The notes under the pieces are model-generated. The model saw only the letters and a program-made list of their open reading frames with translations, was not told where the DNA came from and did no database searches. The translations under genes and the position numbers were made by a program. A stretch of 64,000 nt of DNA from Flavobacterium aquidurense (GTDB taxonomy: Bacteria; Bacteroidota; Bacteroidia; Flavobacteriales; Flavobacteriaceae). This document shows positions 1-8,395 of the stretch, piece by piece. The stretch lies in NCBI RefSeq assembly GCF_001404985.1, contig NZ_JRLF01000014.1, positions 310,001 to 374,000 on the forward strand, in the 5' to 3' direction. Positions within the stretch are counted from its first letter, which is position 1. Each line of letters opens with the position of its first letter.

Positions 1-773
1 ATCATTGGAAAATTGACACGCAGGATGAAAATTATGCTACAGAAAAATTAGTACTTGCCACAGGGAGTAATCCTAAAATTTGGGAAATGTTACAAACACA
101 AGGACACGCCATTGTAAGCCCTGTTCCTTCCCTATTCACTTTTAATATCAAAGATTCCCGTATAAAAGAATTGCCCGGTGTTGCGGCGCAAGTTACAGTA
201 AACGTAAAAGATACTAAACTAGAATCTACCGGACCTTTATTAATAACGCATTGGGGAATGAGTGGTCCGGCAATTTTAAAACTTTCGGCCTGGGGTGCAC
301 GTACTTTATTCGATAAAAATTATCAGTTTACGATTTATGTCAATTGGTTAAATGATGTCGATAGCGAAGATGCCGAAAAAATCCTGAAAGACTTAAAACA
401 AGAACATGCTAAAAAAGCAGTTTCGAAAAAATCTCCTTTCGACTTCCCAAATCGTTTATGGGAAAGTTTGGTTTTAGCCTCAGGAATTGAAACCGAAACA
501 AAATGGGCAGATTTATCTAAAATCCAATTACAGAATTTAGTTTCTCAACTCACAAAAGCTGAATTTAAAGTAAACGGAAAAAGCACTTTCAAAGAAGAAT
601 TTGTTACTGCAGGTGGAATAGATTTAAAAGAAATCAATTTTAAAACCATGGAAAGCAAATTGCATCAAAACCTTTACTTTGCCGGTGAAATTGTTAATAT
701 TGATGCAATTACCGGAGGTTTCAACTTTCAGAATGCCTGGACAAGCGGGTTTATTTTGGCTAATAATATTTAA
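1..773 (+). CDS. NAD(P)/FAD-dependent oxidoreductase, HI0933/BaiN family (5' end outside window)
   Basis: C-terminal part of a flavoprotein. The reading frame is open from base 3, upstream of the first internal ATG at 87, so the start lies outside the window. The first visible residues contain LVLATGSNP, the end of the FAD/NAD-binding Rossmann part, and the C-terminus has the family hallmarks AGGIDLKEIN and NLYFAGEIVNIDAITGGF, which close over the FAD. HI0933-type proteins are poorly characterised flavin-dependent oxidoreductases, and the substrate here cannot be inferred. The gene ends 4 bp before the ATG of the HAD phosphatase, so the two are probably cotranscribed. Family assignment is firm; function is not. 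Confidence 0.88.
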   Translation, partial: HWKIDTQDENYATEKLVLATGSNPKIWEMLQTQGHAIVSPVPSLFTFNIKDSRIKELPGVAAQVTVNVKDTKLESTGPLLITHWGMSGPAILKLSAWGARTLFDKNYQFTIYVNWLNDVDSEDAEKILKDLKQEHAKKAVSKKSPFDFPNRLWESLVLASGIETETKWADLSKIQLQNLVSQLTKAEFKVNGKSTFKEEFVTAGGIDLKEINFKTMESKLHQNLYFAGEIVNIDAITGGFNFQNAWTSGFILANNI

Positions 774-777
774 TAGA

Positions 778-1425
778 ATGAAATACAAAGGAATTATTTT
801 TGATTTAGACGGAACGTTAGTAAATTCATTAGAAGACATTTCCGACGCAATGAATAATGTACTTACAAGTCTGAATTATCCAATACATACTTATGATGCT
901 TATCAATATTTTATTGGAAGTGGTTTACGCAATTTAGTTAGTAAAGCTTTACCTTCATCAAACAATAGTGAAGAACAAATTGAAACTTGTTTTGAAACTA
1001 TGATTAATGAATATCGTGAAATTTGTACACTTAAAACAAAACCTTACAACGGAATTATTGAATTATTAGATAATTTGGTTTCACAAAATATTAAACTAGC
1101 CGTATTTTCAAACAAAGCCGATGAGCTTACTAAAAAAATAGCTGCAGAGATATTTCCTGATTATTTTAATAATGCAATTGGACTAAGTACTGAAGTGCTT
1201 AAAAAACCAAATCCATTTGAAGCTGTAGAAATAAGCAAAAACTGGAATTTAAAACCTGAAGAGATCATTTTCGTAGGAGATTCTGATATCGATATGAAAA
1301 CAGCTACAAATGCTAACATGTTCCCAGTTGGTGTAAGTTGGGGTTATCGAACAAAAGATGAGTTGATTGCCAGTGGTGCAAAATTGGTAATAAATAATCC
1401 TTTGGAATTAATTGAAATAGTATAA
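778..1425 (+). CDS. HAD-superfamily phosphatase, phosphoglycolate phosphatase-like
   Basis: About 215 residues. The nucleophile motif FDLDGTLVNS lies at residues 7-16, a conserved Lys in the KKPNP segment is the motif III candidate, and GDSDIDMKTA is motif IV. An inserted helical cap lies between motifs I and II, as in subfamily IA (Gph/PGMB type). It probably hydrolyses a small phosphorylated metabolite such as 2-phosphoglycolate; the exact substrate is inferred from similarity only. The ATG at 778 is chosen because MKYKGIIFDLDGT is the usual family N-terminus; a longer in-frame reading from 679 would overlap the preceding gene by about 95 bp and is unlikely. It follows the HI0933 gene by 4 bp. 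Confidence 0.88.
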   Translation: MKYKGIIFDLDGTLVNSLEDISDAMNNVLTSLNYPIHTYDAYQYFIGSGLRNLVSKALPSSNNSEEQIETCFETMINEYREICTLKTKPYNGIIELLDNLVSQNIKLAVFSNKADELTKKIAAEIFPDYFNNAIGLSTEVLKKPNPFEAVEISKNWNLKPEEIIFVGDSDIDMKTATNANMFPVGVSWGYRTKDELIASGAKLVINNPLELIEIV

Positions 1426-1581
1426 AAAAGTATACCACTGCAGTTATCAGTAATAATCTACTTTTTAAAATTGCAACTGGGAATACAAACATATATAAAA
1501 CAAATTAACACGAATTTACAGATTCTGTAAGTTTTCATTAAGAGTATTCTAATAATTTTACTCTCATCTAATTATCCCTAA

Positions 1582-2331
1582 ATGAAAGTAACGTTACTTA
1601 CTATAATTTCTTTTTTAACATACCAGCTTGGAATCTCACAAACAGAAAAACTACTTCACGGAATTGTTCTCTCTAATAATAATCCGCTTAACAAAGTAGA
1701 AGTTATAAACAAAACCGCAAAAACCAGCAGTAGAACAAATGATTTAGGAGGATTCTCTATTTTGGTTCAGGTCAACGATAGTTTGTTATTTTTCTCGAAA
1801 GATTATTTTTTTACAAGATTAAAAATAACTCCTGAAATTATAAATCATGATAATCTCACCGTTAATATGACCATTAAGGCCGAAGAATTAAGAGAAGTTG
1901 TAGTTACTTCTATAAAATTTGACCCGGTTCACAGTTCTCAAAAAAACATAGATGATATAAAATTAGCAAAAGACAACCGGTCTTTACAAAAATACACGGG
2001 CGTTAACGACGGAACTATTACCAATGGCATGGACTTTGCCAGAATGGGAACCGGACTTTTTAATTTATTCAAAAAAGATAAACAAGGAGAACTCAAAAAG
2101 AAAACTTCTGAAACTGGTTTCAAAAAATTAGTAGCAGCATCAATTCCTTATGCATTTTTTACCCAGGAATTAAAATTAAAACCAGAAGAAAAAGATCTCT
2201 TTATTGATTTCTGCGATGCTGACCCAAGATCAGCAAAACTTTTAGAAAACAATAACATATTGACTACAATGGACTTTTTGTATGCTAAAAATGAGATGTT
2301 CAAAAAAGAGAAACAAGAGTTTAAAAATTAA
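1582..2331 (+). CDS. Exported CarboxypepD_reg-like domain protein
   Basis: A 249-residue protein with an N-terminal signal peptide (about residues 1-20, ending near ISQTEK) followed by a beta-sandwich of the carboxypeptidase-regulatory type. That domain reads LHGIVLSNNNPLNKVEVIN then a TNDLGGFSI turn, the pattern that opens many Bacteroidota outer-membrane receptors. Here it is not followed by a plug or barrel. Residues 100-249 are mostly charged helix with no family I recognise. Such proteins are common in Flavobacterium and usually annotated as unknown; a periplasmic or surface role is inferred. The gene stands alone, converging on tspO with only 6 bp between their stops. Confidence 0.75.
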   Translation: MKVTLLTIISFLTYQLGISQTEKLLHGIVLSNNNPLNKVEVINKTAKTSSRTNDLGGFSILVQVNDSLLFFSKDYFFTRLKITPEIINHDNLTVNMTIKAEELREVVVTSIKFDPVHSSQKNIDDIKLAKDNRSLQKYTGVNDGTITNGMDFARMGTGLFNLFKKDKQGELKKKTSETGFKKLVAASIPYAFFTQELKLKPEEKDLFIDFCDADPRSAKLLENNNILTTMDFLYAKNEMFKKEKQEFKN

Positions 2332-2337
2332 GAAACA

Positions 2338-2823
2338 CTATCTATTCAGCCACCAGATAGAAGCATTCAGAATTCCGGCAAAAGCAACCCAAGCCATGTA
2401 AGGAATTAATAAATACCCTGCTGTTTTATTGATTTTTATAAACTTTAAATACGTTTCGTAAATCATTAGCCATAATAGCGCAATTTCGATTAAAGCCAAC
2501 ATTGGATTTTTTAAACCAAAGAAAATATACGACCATATAGCGTTCAGTGTCAATTGAATTAAAAAGAAACCTAAAGCTTTTTTCACCTCTTCGTTCTGTT
2601 CCTTTATTTTGTCCCAAACTAATCCGGCCGCAACTGCCATTAAGATATAAAGCAATGTCCAAACAGGCATGAAAATCCAATTGGGCGGATTAAAAACTGG
2701 TTTTATAATCGTTGGATACCAGGTTTCAACACTTGGTCTTGTTACGACACTTGCAGAATATCCAACCATTAAACAAACTATTAACGCTATTACGATCTTA
2801 ACTACCTTATTCATTCTATTCAA
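2338..2823 (-). CDS. tspO: TspO/MBR family tryptophan-rich sensory protein
   Basis: A 161-residue integral membrane protein with five predicted helices. The signature run PPNWIFMPVWTLLY (about residues 46-60) and the C-terminal YMAWVAFAGILN match TspO/peripheral benzodiazepine-receptor homologs, which bind porphyrins and sterols and have been linked to tetrapyrrole or stress signalling. The family length (about 155-165) fits. Two start codons lie close together (2823 and 2814); MNKVVKIV from 2814 is equally plausible. It converges with the CarboxypepD_reg gene, and the upstream side carries a small inverted-repeat element at 2858-2926. No tetrapyrrole gene is adjacent, so its role here stays open. 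Confidence 0.9.
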   Translation of the reverse strand: MNRMNKVVKIVIALIVCLMVGYSASVVTRPSVETWYPTIIKPVFNPPNWIFMPVWTLLYILMAVAAGLVWDKIKEQNEEVKKALGFFLIQLTLNAIWSYIFFGLKNPMLALIEIALLWLMIYETYLKFIKINKTAGYLLIPYMAWVAFAGILNASIWWLNR

Positions 2824-2857
2824 TTTTTATCCAAAAATAGTTAAAAAGAAAGTTTAA

Positions 2858-2926
2858 ACCATATAAGTGGTATAAGTTCATTTTAGTTGAAGTTTCATTT
2901 ATATTTTCTTATATAACTTATATGGT
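2858..2926. repeat. Mini inverted-repeat element, ACCATATAAG family
   Basis: The left end reads ACCATATAAGTGGTATAAG (2858 on) and the right end TATAACTTATATGGT (to 2926), an inverted pair enclosing about 30 bp. The same terminal sequence bounds the elements at 31795-32858 and 61648-61887 and occurs singly at 57033. It fills the divergent gap between tspO and mvaD. Confidence 0.6.
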
Positions 2927-2942
2927 AAAAATATTTAAAAAC

Positions 2943-2950
2943 TATCTTTG
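2943..2950 (+). promoter_or_regulatory. Probable -7 box of the mvaD promoter
   Basis: TATCTTTG fits the Bacteroidota -7 consensus TAnnTTTG and lies 17 bp before the mvaD ATG. No clear -33 TTG is seen at the usual distance because the repeat element at 2858-2926 ends there. Confidence 0.5.
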
Positions 2951-2967
2951 CCAAAATTTTATAATTC

Positions 2968-4083
2968 ATGTTTACAGCAACTGATTTTATTCCTAAAAAA
3001 TATACTTCGACTATAGCAAATGGAAATTTTGAATGGAGTGCTCCAAGCAATATTGCATTAGTAAAATATTGGGGAAAAAAAGAAAATCAAATTCCAGCAA
3101 ATCCATCGGTAAGTTTTACGCTTAATAACTGTAAAACGATTACCAAATTAGGTTTTAAAAGAAGAGATATTTCTCCCGAAGCCTCGGGATCGCTCAATAT
3201 GCCAAATAATAGTTTTTCTTTCGATTTACTTTTTGAAGGAAAACCAAAAGAAGATTTCAAACCTAAGATTCAAAAGTTTTTAGAACGAATTGAGGTTTAT
3301 TTGCCTTTTCTAAAAGAATATCATTTTACGATTGATACGCAAAATACGTTTCCGCACAGTTCAGGTATTGCATCTTCGGCTTCAGGAATGGCAGCTTTGG
3401 CAATGAATTTTATGAGTCTGGAAAAAGTATTAAATCCTGAAATGACAGAGGATTATTTCTTTCAAAAAGCGTCTTTCTTAGCTCGTTTAGGTTCCGGAAG
3501 TGCTTGTAGAAGTATTAAAGGAAATGTTGTTGCCTGGGGAAAACAGGCAAATATAAAAGGAAGTTCTGATTTATTTGGAGTCGAATTTCCATATACAATT
3601 CATGAAAACTTTAAGAACTATCAAGATACAATTTTATTGGTTGACAAAGGCGAAAAACAAGTTTCGAGTACTGTAGGACATGATTTAATGCACAATCATC
3701 CTTATGCCGAAAGACGTTTTACTCAGGCACATGAAAATCTGGATCAATTGATTACTATTTTCGAAAATGGAAATTTAGAGGAATTTATTAAAGTCGTAGA
3801 AAGTGAAGCTTTGACTTTACATGCCATGATGATGACATCTATGCCGTATTTTATTTTAATGAAACCAAACACATTGCAGATTATAAATGCGATTTGGAAA
3901 TTTAGAAATGAAACACAAATTCCGGTTTGTTTCACACTTGATGCCGGAGCAAATGTTCATGTACTTTATCCCGAAAACGTTAGCGAGAAAGTATTACAAT
4001 TTATTAAGGACGAATTAATTGTATTTTGTCAGAATGGTCAGTACATTTGTGACGAAATTGGAGACGGTGCAATTGCATTATAA
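2968..4083 (+). CDS. mvaD: Diphosphomevalonate decarboxylase
   Basis: A 371-residue GHMP-superfamily enzyme that converts mevalonate diphosphate to isopentenyl diphosphate with ATP. Sequence marks are SAPSNIALVKYWGK near residue 25 (substrate-binding N-terminal strand of MvaD), FPHSSGIASSASGMAALA (phosphate-binding GHMP loop, around residue 130) and LDAGANVHVLYP near the C-terminus (catalytic Asp region). The N-terminus carries about 20 extra residues compared with the yeast enzyme, usual for flavobacterial versions. It is followed by a small membrane protein and a mevalonate kinase-type gene, so this is the lower mevalonate pathway, used by Flavobacterium in place of the MEP route. TATCTTTG at 2943 is its likely promoter. 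Confidence 0.95.
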   Translation: MFTATDFIPKKYTSTIANGNFEWSAPSNIALVKYWGKKENQIPANPSVSFTLNNCKTITKLGFKRRDISPEASGSLNMPNNSFSFDLLFEGKPKEDFKPKIQKFLERIEVYLPFLKEYHFTIDTQNTFPHSSGIASSASGMAALAMNFMSLEKVLNPEMTEDYFFQKASFLARLGSGSACRSIKGNVVAWGKQANIKGSSDLFGVEFPYTIHENFKNYQDTILLVDKGEKQVSSTVGHDLMHNHPYAERRFTQAHENLDQLITIFENGNLEEFIKVVESEALTLHAMMMTSMPYFILMKPNTLQIINAIWKFRNETQIPVCFTLDAGANVHVLYPENVSEKVLQFIKDELIVFCQNGQYICDEIGDGAIAL

Positions 4084-4122
4084 TTTTACGTATATTTATA
4101 TAATATATTTCAAGCCAAGAAT

Positions 4123-4377
4123 ATGAATACTGCTACTATAAAACTTTACGATTTATTTAGAAAAGAACTTAATCTTGACGAGAGTAAAGCTAAAGAATTT
4201 GTTGAAGCAATCGACAGAACGATTAGCGAAGAAATTAGGCAGGATAAAAATGAAATTGCAACTAGAGATTTTGTAAAGAAAGAAATCACAGATGCAAAAA
4301 ATGATATGATAAAATGGTTTGTTGGTCTGTTTTTTGCATTGGCCATGATGATTATTGGATTATACATTAAAGGTTAA
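4123..4377 (+). CDS. Small coiled-coil protein with C-terminal membrane anchor
   Basis: 84 residues. Residues 1-60 are highly charged and helical (KEFVEAIDRTISEEIRQ, then a KKEITDAKND segment), and residues 63-82 form one hydrophobic helix (WFVGLFFALAMMIIGLYI) near the end, giving a tail-anchored layout reminiscent of short DUF1640/CCDC90-type proteins. It sits 39 bp after mvaD and 47 bp before the mevalonate kinase-type gene on the same strand, so it is transcribed inside the isoprenoid block. I do not recognise a function; a link to the pathway is only contextual. Confidence 0.7.
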   Translation: MNTATIKLYDLFRKELNLDESKAKEFVEAIDRTISEEIRQDKNEIATRDFVKKEITDAKNDMIKWFVGLFFALAMMIIGLYIKG

Positions 4378-4424
4378 TAAACGAAGAACACTTCTTCTTA
4401 AAATAAGAAAGACATTAAATAAAC

Positions 4425-5363
4425 ATGAAAGGACCATTATTTTACTCAAAAATATTACTCTTTGGAGAATACGGAATCATACGTGACTCTAAAGGACTTT
4501 CTATTCCTTATAATTTTTATAATGGTGCTTTGAAGAAAATCGAAGATCCTTCGACTGAAGCAATAGCATCAAATGCAAGTTTAAAACGTTATACAACTTA
4601 TCTTGAAACTTTACAAAATGAGCAGCCTGAATTGGTTACTTTTGATTTGTTAACTTTAAAAAATGATGTTGAAACCGGAATGTATTTCGACTCAAGTATT
4701 CCGCAAGGATATGGAGTTGGTAGTAGTGGAGCCCTTGTTGCCGCTATTTACGATAAATATGCTACACACAAAATAACGGTTTTAGAGAATTTGACTCGTG
4801 AAAAACTGTTACAGCTAAAAAATATTTTTGCTCAAATGGAGAGTTTCTTCCATGGAAAAAGTTCTGGTTTAGATCCTTTAAACAGCTATTTAAGCATTCC
4901 TATTTTAATAAATTCTAAAGATAATATTGAAGCAACTGGTATTCCGACTCAAAGTTTTGACGGAAAAGGCGCTGTCTTTTTATTAGATTCAGGAATTGTT
5001 GGAGAAACTGCACCAATGGTTAACATCTTCATGGAGAACCTTAAAGACAAAGGTTTCCGCACAATGCTTAAAAACCAATTCGTAAAATATACTGATGCCT
5101 GTGTAGAAAACTTTTTACATGGAGACATGAAATCTTTATTTACGAATACTAAAAAGCTTTCAAAAGTCGTTTTAAACAACTTTAAACCAATGATCCCGGA
5201 ACAATTTCACGGAATCTGGCAAAACGGGATTGACACAAATGATTATTACTTGAAACTTTGTGGTTCTGGCGGAGGTGGTTATATTCTTGGTTTTACCGAG
5301 GATTTAGAGCGTGCTAAAGTATCTTTAAAAGATTATAAATTAGAGGTTGTTTATCAATTCTAA
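4425..5363 (+). CDS. GHMP kinase, probable mevalonate kinase
   Basis: 312 residues. The N-terminus YSKILLFGEYGI is the GHMP substrate strand (KxxLxGEY). The central SIPQGYGVGSSGALVAA (about residues 88-104) is the phosphate-binding loop, and LCGSGGGGYILG near the C-terminus is the third GHMP motif. Together with mvaD upstream this supports mevalonate phosphorylation; phosphomevalonate kinase activity cannot be excluded by reading. Internal Lys/Asp residues for mevalonate binding (FHGKSSGLDPLNSY) are present. It lies in the same transcriptional direction as the genes on both sides, and the following DUF502 gene starts 77 bp later. Confidence 0.87.
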   Translation: MKGPLFYSKILLFGEYGIIRDSKGLSIPYNFYNGALKKIEDPSTEAIASNASLKRYTTYLETLQNEQPELVTFDLLTLKNDVETGMYFDSSIPQGYGVGSSGALVAAIYDKYATHKITVLENLTREKLLQLKNIFAQMESFFHGKSSGLDPLNSYLSIPILINSKDNIEATGIPTQSFDGKGAVFLLDSGIVGETAPMVNIFMENLKDKGFRTMLKNQFVKYTDACVENFLHGDMKSLFTNTKKLSKVVLNNFKPMIPEQFHGIWQNGIDTNDYYLKLCGSGGGGYILGFTEDLERAKVSLKDYKLEVVYQF

Positions 5364-5439
5364 ATTAAACTTTCTTAAAAAAATACCGGCCTATTGAATA
5401 ATTGTTTCCTGGAAATCATCACTCTAAAAGTTATTTAAT

Positions 5440-6030
5440 ATGAAAAGTATTTTAAAGATTATCAAAGCAACTTTTTTAGGCGGAATTCTATTTCTGGCAC
5501 CATTAGTTTTATTGATGGTTCTTTTAGAAAAGGGATATCATATCATTCAGAAAATTACGCTTCCAATTATAAATTATTTTCCTAAAGTGAAAATTTTGGG
5601 ATTGGCAGCAGAAGAAATAATAGCGATTTTAATCCTATTCATTATTTGCATTACTGCCGGCCTAATTTCCAGAACAGCTCATGCAAAAAAATTGGTTCAA
5701 AAACTGGAAAACGGAATCTTAAGTTTCGTTCCCGGATATTCATTTATGAAAGGTATAAATGAAAGTATAATGGGTTTTGAATCTAATGAAAACTTAAAAG
5801 TTATTCTCGTTCCTACAGATGCAGGACTGCAATTTGCTTTTTTGATAGAGCAAATAAACGAAAACAATTTTGCAGTTTTTATTCCGGATGCACCAAGTCC
5901 GTGGAGTGGTTCTGTTTGTTTTGTAGAAAAAAAAGATATCACAGAAGTAGGAATTTCTCAAAAAGAAGCCTTAGCTTGCATTCGAAAACTTGGTCTTGGT
6001 TCAGCAGCAATACTAAAAGACAAACTTTAA
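5440..6030 (+). CDS. DUF502 family membrane protein
   Basis: 196 residues. Two strongly hydrophobic segments occur in the first 80 residues (FLGGILFLAPLVLLMVLL and IIAILILFIICITAGLI), followed by a soluble part with the DUF502-typical VLVPTDAGLQFAFLIEQ and VFIPDAPSPWSGSVCFV. The latter corresponds to the conserved (F/V)xPTxPNPTSG region of the family. DUF502 proteins are inner-membrane proteins without a settled function. Its position between a mevalonate kinase-type gene and a UbiA prenyltransferase is the only functional hint. Same strand, short gaps (77 and 65 bp). Confidence 0.82.
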   Translation: MKSILKIIKATFLGGILFLAPLVLLMVLLEKGYHIIQKITLPIINYFPKVKILGLAAEEIIAILILFIICITAGLISRTAHAKKLVQKLENGILSFVPGYSFMKGINESIMGFESNENLKVILVPTDAGLQFAFLIEQINENNFAVFIPDAPSPWSGSVCFVEKKDITEVGISQKEALACIRKLGLGSAAILKDKL

Positions 6031-6095
6031 TATTTGCATCAAAACTCACTTTTTAAACCAAGACTTTAATTAAAATCCCAAACTAACTTTAAAAA

Positions 6096-7052
6096 ATGTT
6101 AAGCAGACAGCATAAACTTTTAGTAATGAAAATTGTTAGTCTGTTCTCCGTAGTGAGAGGCTATAACATTCCGATTATTGTTTTGGCACAATATTTATCC
6201 GCTATCTTTATACTGGCTCCAGAAAAAAGAGCACTTGACATTTTACTCGATTTCAAGTTGTTTCTAATCGTTTTTGCCTCTGCAATTACTATTGCATCAG
6301 GGTACATAATTAATAATTTTTACGATAGTCAGAAAGATTTAATCAACAGGCCCAACAAATCAATGCTGGACAGATTAGTAAGTCAAAAAACAAAACTTTC
6401 GGTTTATTTTACACTAAATTTTATTGCCGCTTTAATGGCTTTGATCGTTTCATGGAGAGCTTTTATATTCTTTTCAGCTTATATTTTTCTGATTTGGTTT
6501 TACTCCCATAAAATAAAAAAATACCCTATTGTTGGCAATTTAACTGCTGCTTTTATGGCTGTGATTCCTTTTTTTGCAATTCTTTTATATTTCTATAATA
6601 AGATTTCTTTTGAAGAGATTGAAGATCATATGAGTCATTTTATGGTGATTTCTGCACATGCGATTTTCTTGTTTTTATTATTACTGATTCGTGAAATGAT
6701 AAAAGATCTTGAGAATTTAAAAGGTGATTTGGTGAACAATTACAGAACGATCCCAATCATTTACAACGAGACCGTTTCTAAACAAATCATTACAGCTTTG
6801 ACCATTTTAACCGTAATTCCGGTTTATATCTTAATCAACATTTATGATGTAGGCTACATGGACATTTATTTTTATGTCTGTTTTGGGGTTTTATTATTTT
6901 TCCTGATTTATTTATGGAGATCGAACTCTAAAGGACAGTTTTTGCTTTTGCACAATGTACTTAAGTTCTTGATTGTTTCTGGAGTTTGCTGCATTGTTTT
7001 GATTAATCCGAGTGTTTTATGGCACGGAAAGAACTTGCTTTTACATCCCTAG
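6096..7052 (+). CDS. UbiA-family prenyltransferase
   Basis: 318 residues with about eight membrane helices. The first Asp-rich motif reads NNFYDSQKD near residue 70 (family consensus NDxxDxxxD) and the second is EMIKDLENLKGD around residue 205; together they bind Mg2+-prenyl diphosphate. Flavobacterial proteins at this position are usually annotated as geranylgeranylglycerol-phosphate geranylgeranyltransferase-like; the acceptor cannot be decided by reading. Clustering with two mevalonate-pathway genes supports an isoprenoid acceptor reaction. The start at 6126 (MKIVSLFSVVRG), which removes ten residues, is an equally good choice. Confidence 0.88.
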   Translation: MLSRQHKLLVMKIVSLFSVVRGYNIPIIVLAQYLSAIFILAPEKRALDILLDFKLFLIVFASAITIASGYIINNFYDSQKDLINRPNKSMLDRLVSQKTKLSVYFTLNFIAALMALIVSWRAFIFFSAYIFLIWFYSHKIKKYPIVGNLTAAFMAVIPFFAILLYFYNKISFEEIEDHMSHFMVISAHAIFLFLLLLIREMIKDLENLKGDLVNNYRTIPIIYNETVSKQIITALTILTVIPVYILINIYDVGYMDIYFYVCFGVLLFFLIYLWRSNSKGQFLLLHNVLKFLIVSGVCCIVLINPSVLWHGKNLLLHP

Positions 7053-7216
7053 ACTGGATAATGGCTTATGCTAAAAATGGCACGCAGATGACGCGGATCT
7101 AGGCAGATTTGCACAGATTTTTTATTTCCAACTTTGTGTTTTCTCTGTGTAAAATCTTTGTGTATCTCTGTGGTAACCTTTCTCAAAATGTCTAAAAAAA
7201 GCCAATTGTCTTAAAC

Positions 7217-7300
7217 TAGCCCCGATTGCAGTAGAAATCCTTTTATTTTTTTCCTTTAAAAAAATAAAAGATTGAAAGGAAAAGCGGGAGAATATGCCTG
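7217..7300 (+). repeat. Structured repeat, copy 1 (TAGCCCCGAT...GCGGGA family)
   Basis: It begins TAGCCCCGATTG and ends AAAGCGGGAG. In between, CTTTTATTTTTTT (from about 7250) pairs with TAAAAAAATAAAAG (to about 7270). The conserved flanks GAAATCC and GATTGAAAGGA recur in inverted orientation at 10764-10846 and 51401-51493, where the stem sequence differs but still pairs. It lies in the 366-bp gap 7053-7418; the rest of that gap holds a CACGCAGAT-type repeat remnant (from 7081) and the promoter of the next gene. Confidence 0.65.
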
Positions 7301-7393
7301 AAAAAAAGCCGATTGTGCTGCTCCTGCAACTTCCAAAAATAACAGCTATTAATCTAAGAACAATGAACTTAGGATTATTTAGCAAGAATAAAC

Positions 7394-7401
7394 TATCTTT
7401 G
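7394..7401 (+). promoter_or_regulatory. Probable -7 box of the pseudouridine synthase promoter
   Basis: TATCTTTG matches TAnnTTTG and lies 17 bp before the ATG at 7419, the same spacing as in front of mvaD. The -33 region is not convincing. Confidence 0.5.
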
Positions 7402-7418
7402 CACAAATTACAGAATTT

Positions 7419-8327
7419 ATGAACAATAAGGAAGGCAATAATAAAAGAGGCGGATCAAGACCAAATAGTTCAAGATCAAACTCTAACAAGCCAAAACCTC
7501 CTATGGCGAAGCGCGCACAAGGGCCAAAAAAAGTGAAACCTGCTGTTAAGGCTGCGGAAGAAGAAGCAGCGCAAAAACTTAAAAAACAGAATCAGGCTCC
7601 AAAAAGACAAAAAGCTGCAGACGAAATTCGTTTGAACAAATACATCTCTAATTCCGGTGTTTGTTCGCGTCGTGATGCTGATATATACATTCAATCCGGA
7701 AACGTTAAAGTAAATGGCGTACCAGTGACTGAAATGGGCTATTTAGTAAAATTAAATGATGTTATTAATTTTGATGGTGTTGTTTTGACTCCGGAAAAGA
7801 AAGAATACATCTTATTGAACAAACCTAAAAACTTTACTACGGCACTTGACGAAGGTCAGGAATACCGTAACGTACTTGAGCTTGTTCGTGGTTCTACAAC
7901 AGCAAAAATTGCTCCGATTGGAAGAATGGACAAAAACACAACTGGTTTGTTGTTGTTTACGAATGATACTGATATGATTCGTAAATTTACTCTGCCAAGT
8001 CAGAAATCATCAAAAATCTATCAGGTTTCCCTAGATAAAAATCTAAAATTTGAAGATTTAGAAAAAATAAGTAAAGGCCTTGTTCTTGACGGACATCGCG
8101 TGTTTGTTGAAGAGATTAGTTACATTGAAAAAGAAGCAAAAAGTGAAGTAGGTCTTAAATTGCGTTCATCGAATGTAAAAGTGGTTCGTGCGATTTTCGA
8201 AAACTTTGACTACGATGTTTTACGTATAGATCGTGTATCATTTGCCGGATTAACAAAAAAGAATTTACCAAGAGGTAACTGGCGTTTTTTGACCGAGCAA
8301 GAAATTATCAATTTGAAAAACGTTTAA
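7419..8327 (+). CDS. rRNA pseudouridine synthase, RsuA/RluB/RluF family
   Basis: 302 residues. Residues 1-65 are a low-complexity basic tail rich in Lys, Asn and Pro (PKPPMAKRAQGPKKVKP), typical of Bacteroidota members. An S4 RNA-binding domain follows (IRLNKYISNSGVCSRRDAD, about 68-130), then the catalytic domain with GRMDKNTTGLLLFTND around residue 170, whose Asp in GRxD is the catalytic nucleophile. The enzyme converts specific uridines in 16S or 23S rRNA to pseudouridine; which one is not decidable here. In flavobacteria it often follows the UbiA gene, but here it has its own promoter and a terminator at 8355-8393. Confidence 0.92.
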   Translation: MNNKEGNNKRGGSRPNSSRSNSNKPKPPMAKRAQGPKKVKPAVKAAEEEAAQKLKKQNQAPKRQKAADEIRLNKYISNSGVCSRRDADIYIQSGNVKVNGVPVTEMGYLVKLNDVINFDGVVLTPEKKEYILLNKPKNFTTALDEGQEYRNVLELVRGSTTAKIAPIGRMDKNTTGLLLFTNDTDMIRKFTLPSQKSSKIYQVSLDKNLKFEDLEKISKGLVLDGHRVFVEEISYIEKEAKSEVGLKLRSSNVKVVRAIFENFDYDVLRIDRVSFAGLTKKNLPRGNWRFLTEQEIINLKNV

Positions 8328-8354
8328 GAAACATCTCAAAATTGATTTAAATAT

Positions 8355-8393
8355 AAAATCCTGTTTTACTTTTGTAAGATGGGATTTTTTTTA
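8355..8393 (+). terminator. Intrinsic terminator after the pseudouridine synthase gene
   Basis: AAAATCC (8355) pairs with GGATTTT (8382), with an inner TTTTAC/GTAAGA stem, followed by a run of eight T. It lies 28 bp past the stop codon. Confidence 0.65.
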
Positions 8394-8395
8394 TT

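Noticed and set aside
679-777. Upstream extension of the HAD phosphatase
   Set aside because: It overlaps the end of the flavoprotein gene in another frame; the ATG at 778 gives the normal N-terminus.
7122-7406. 94-codon open frame on the minus strand in the gap before the pseudouridine synthase
   Set aside because: It runs through the structured repeat and promoter of the next gene, has an untypical composition, and no family resemblance.
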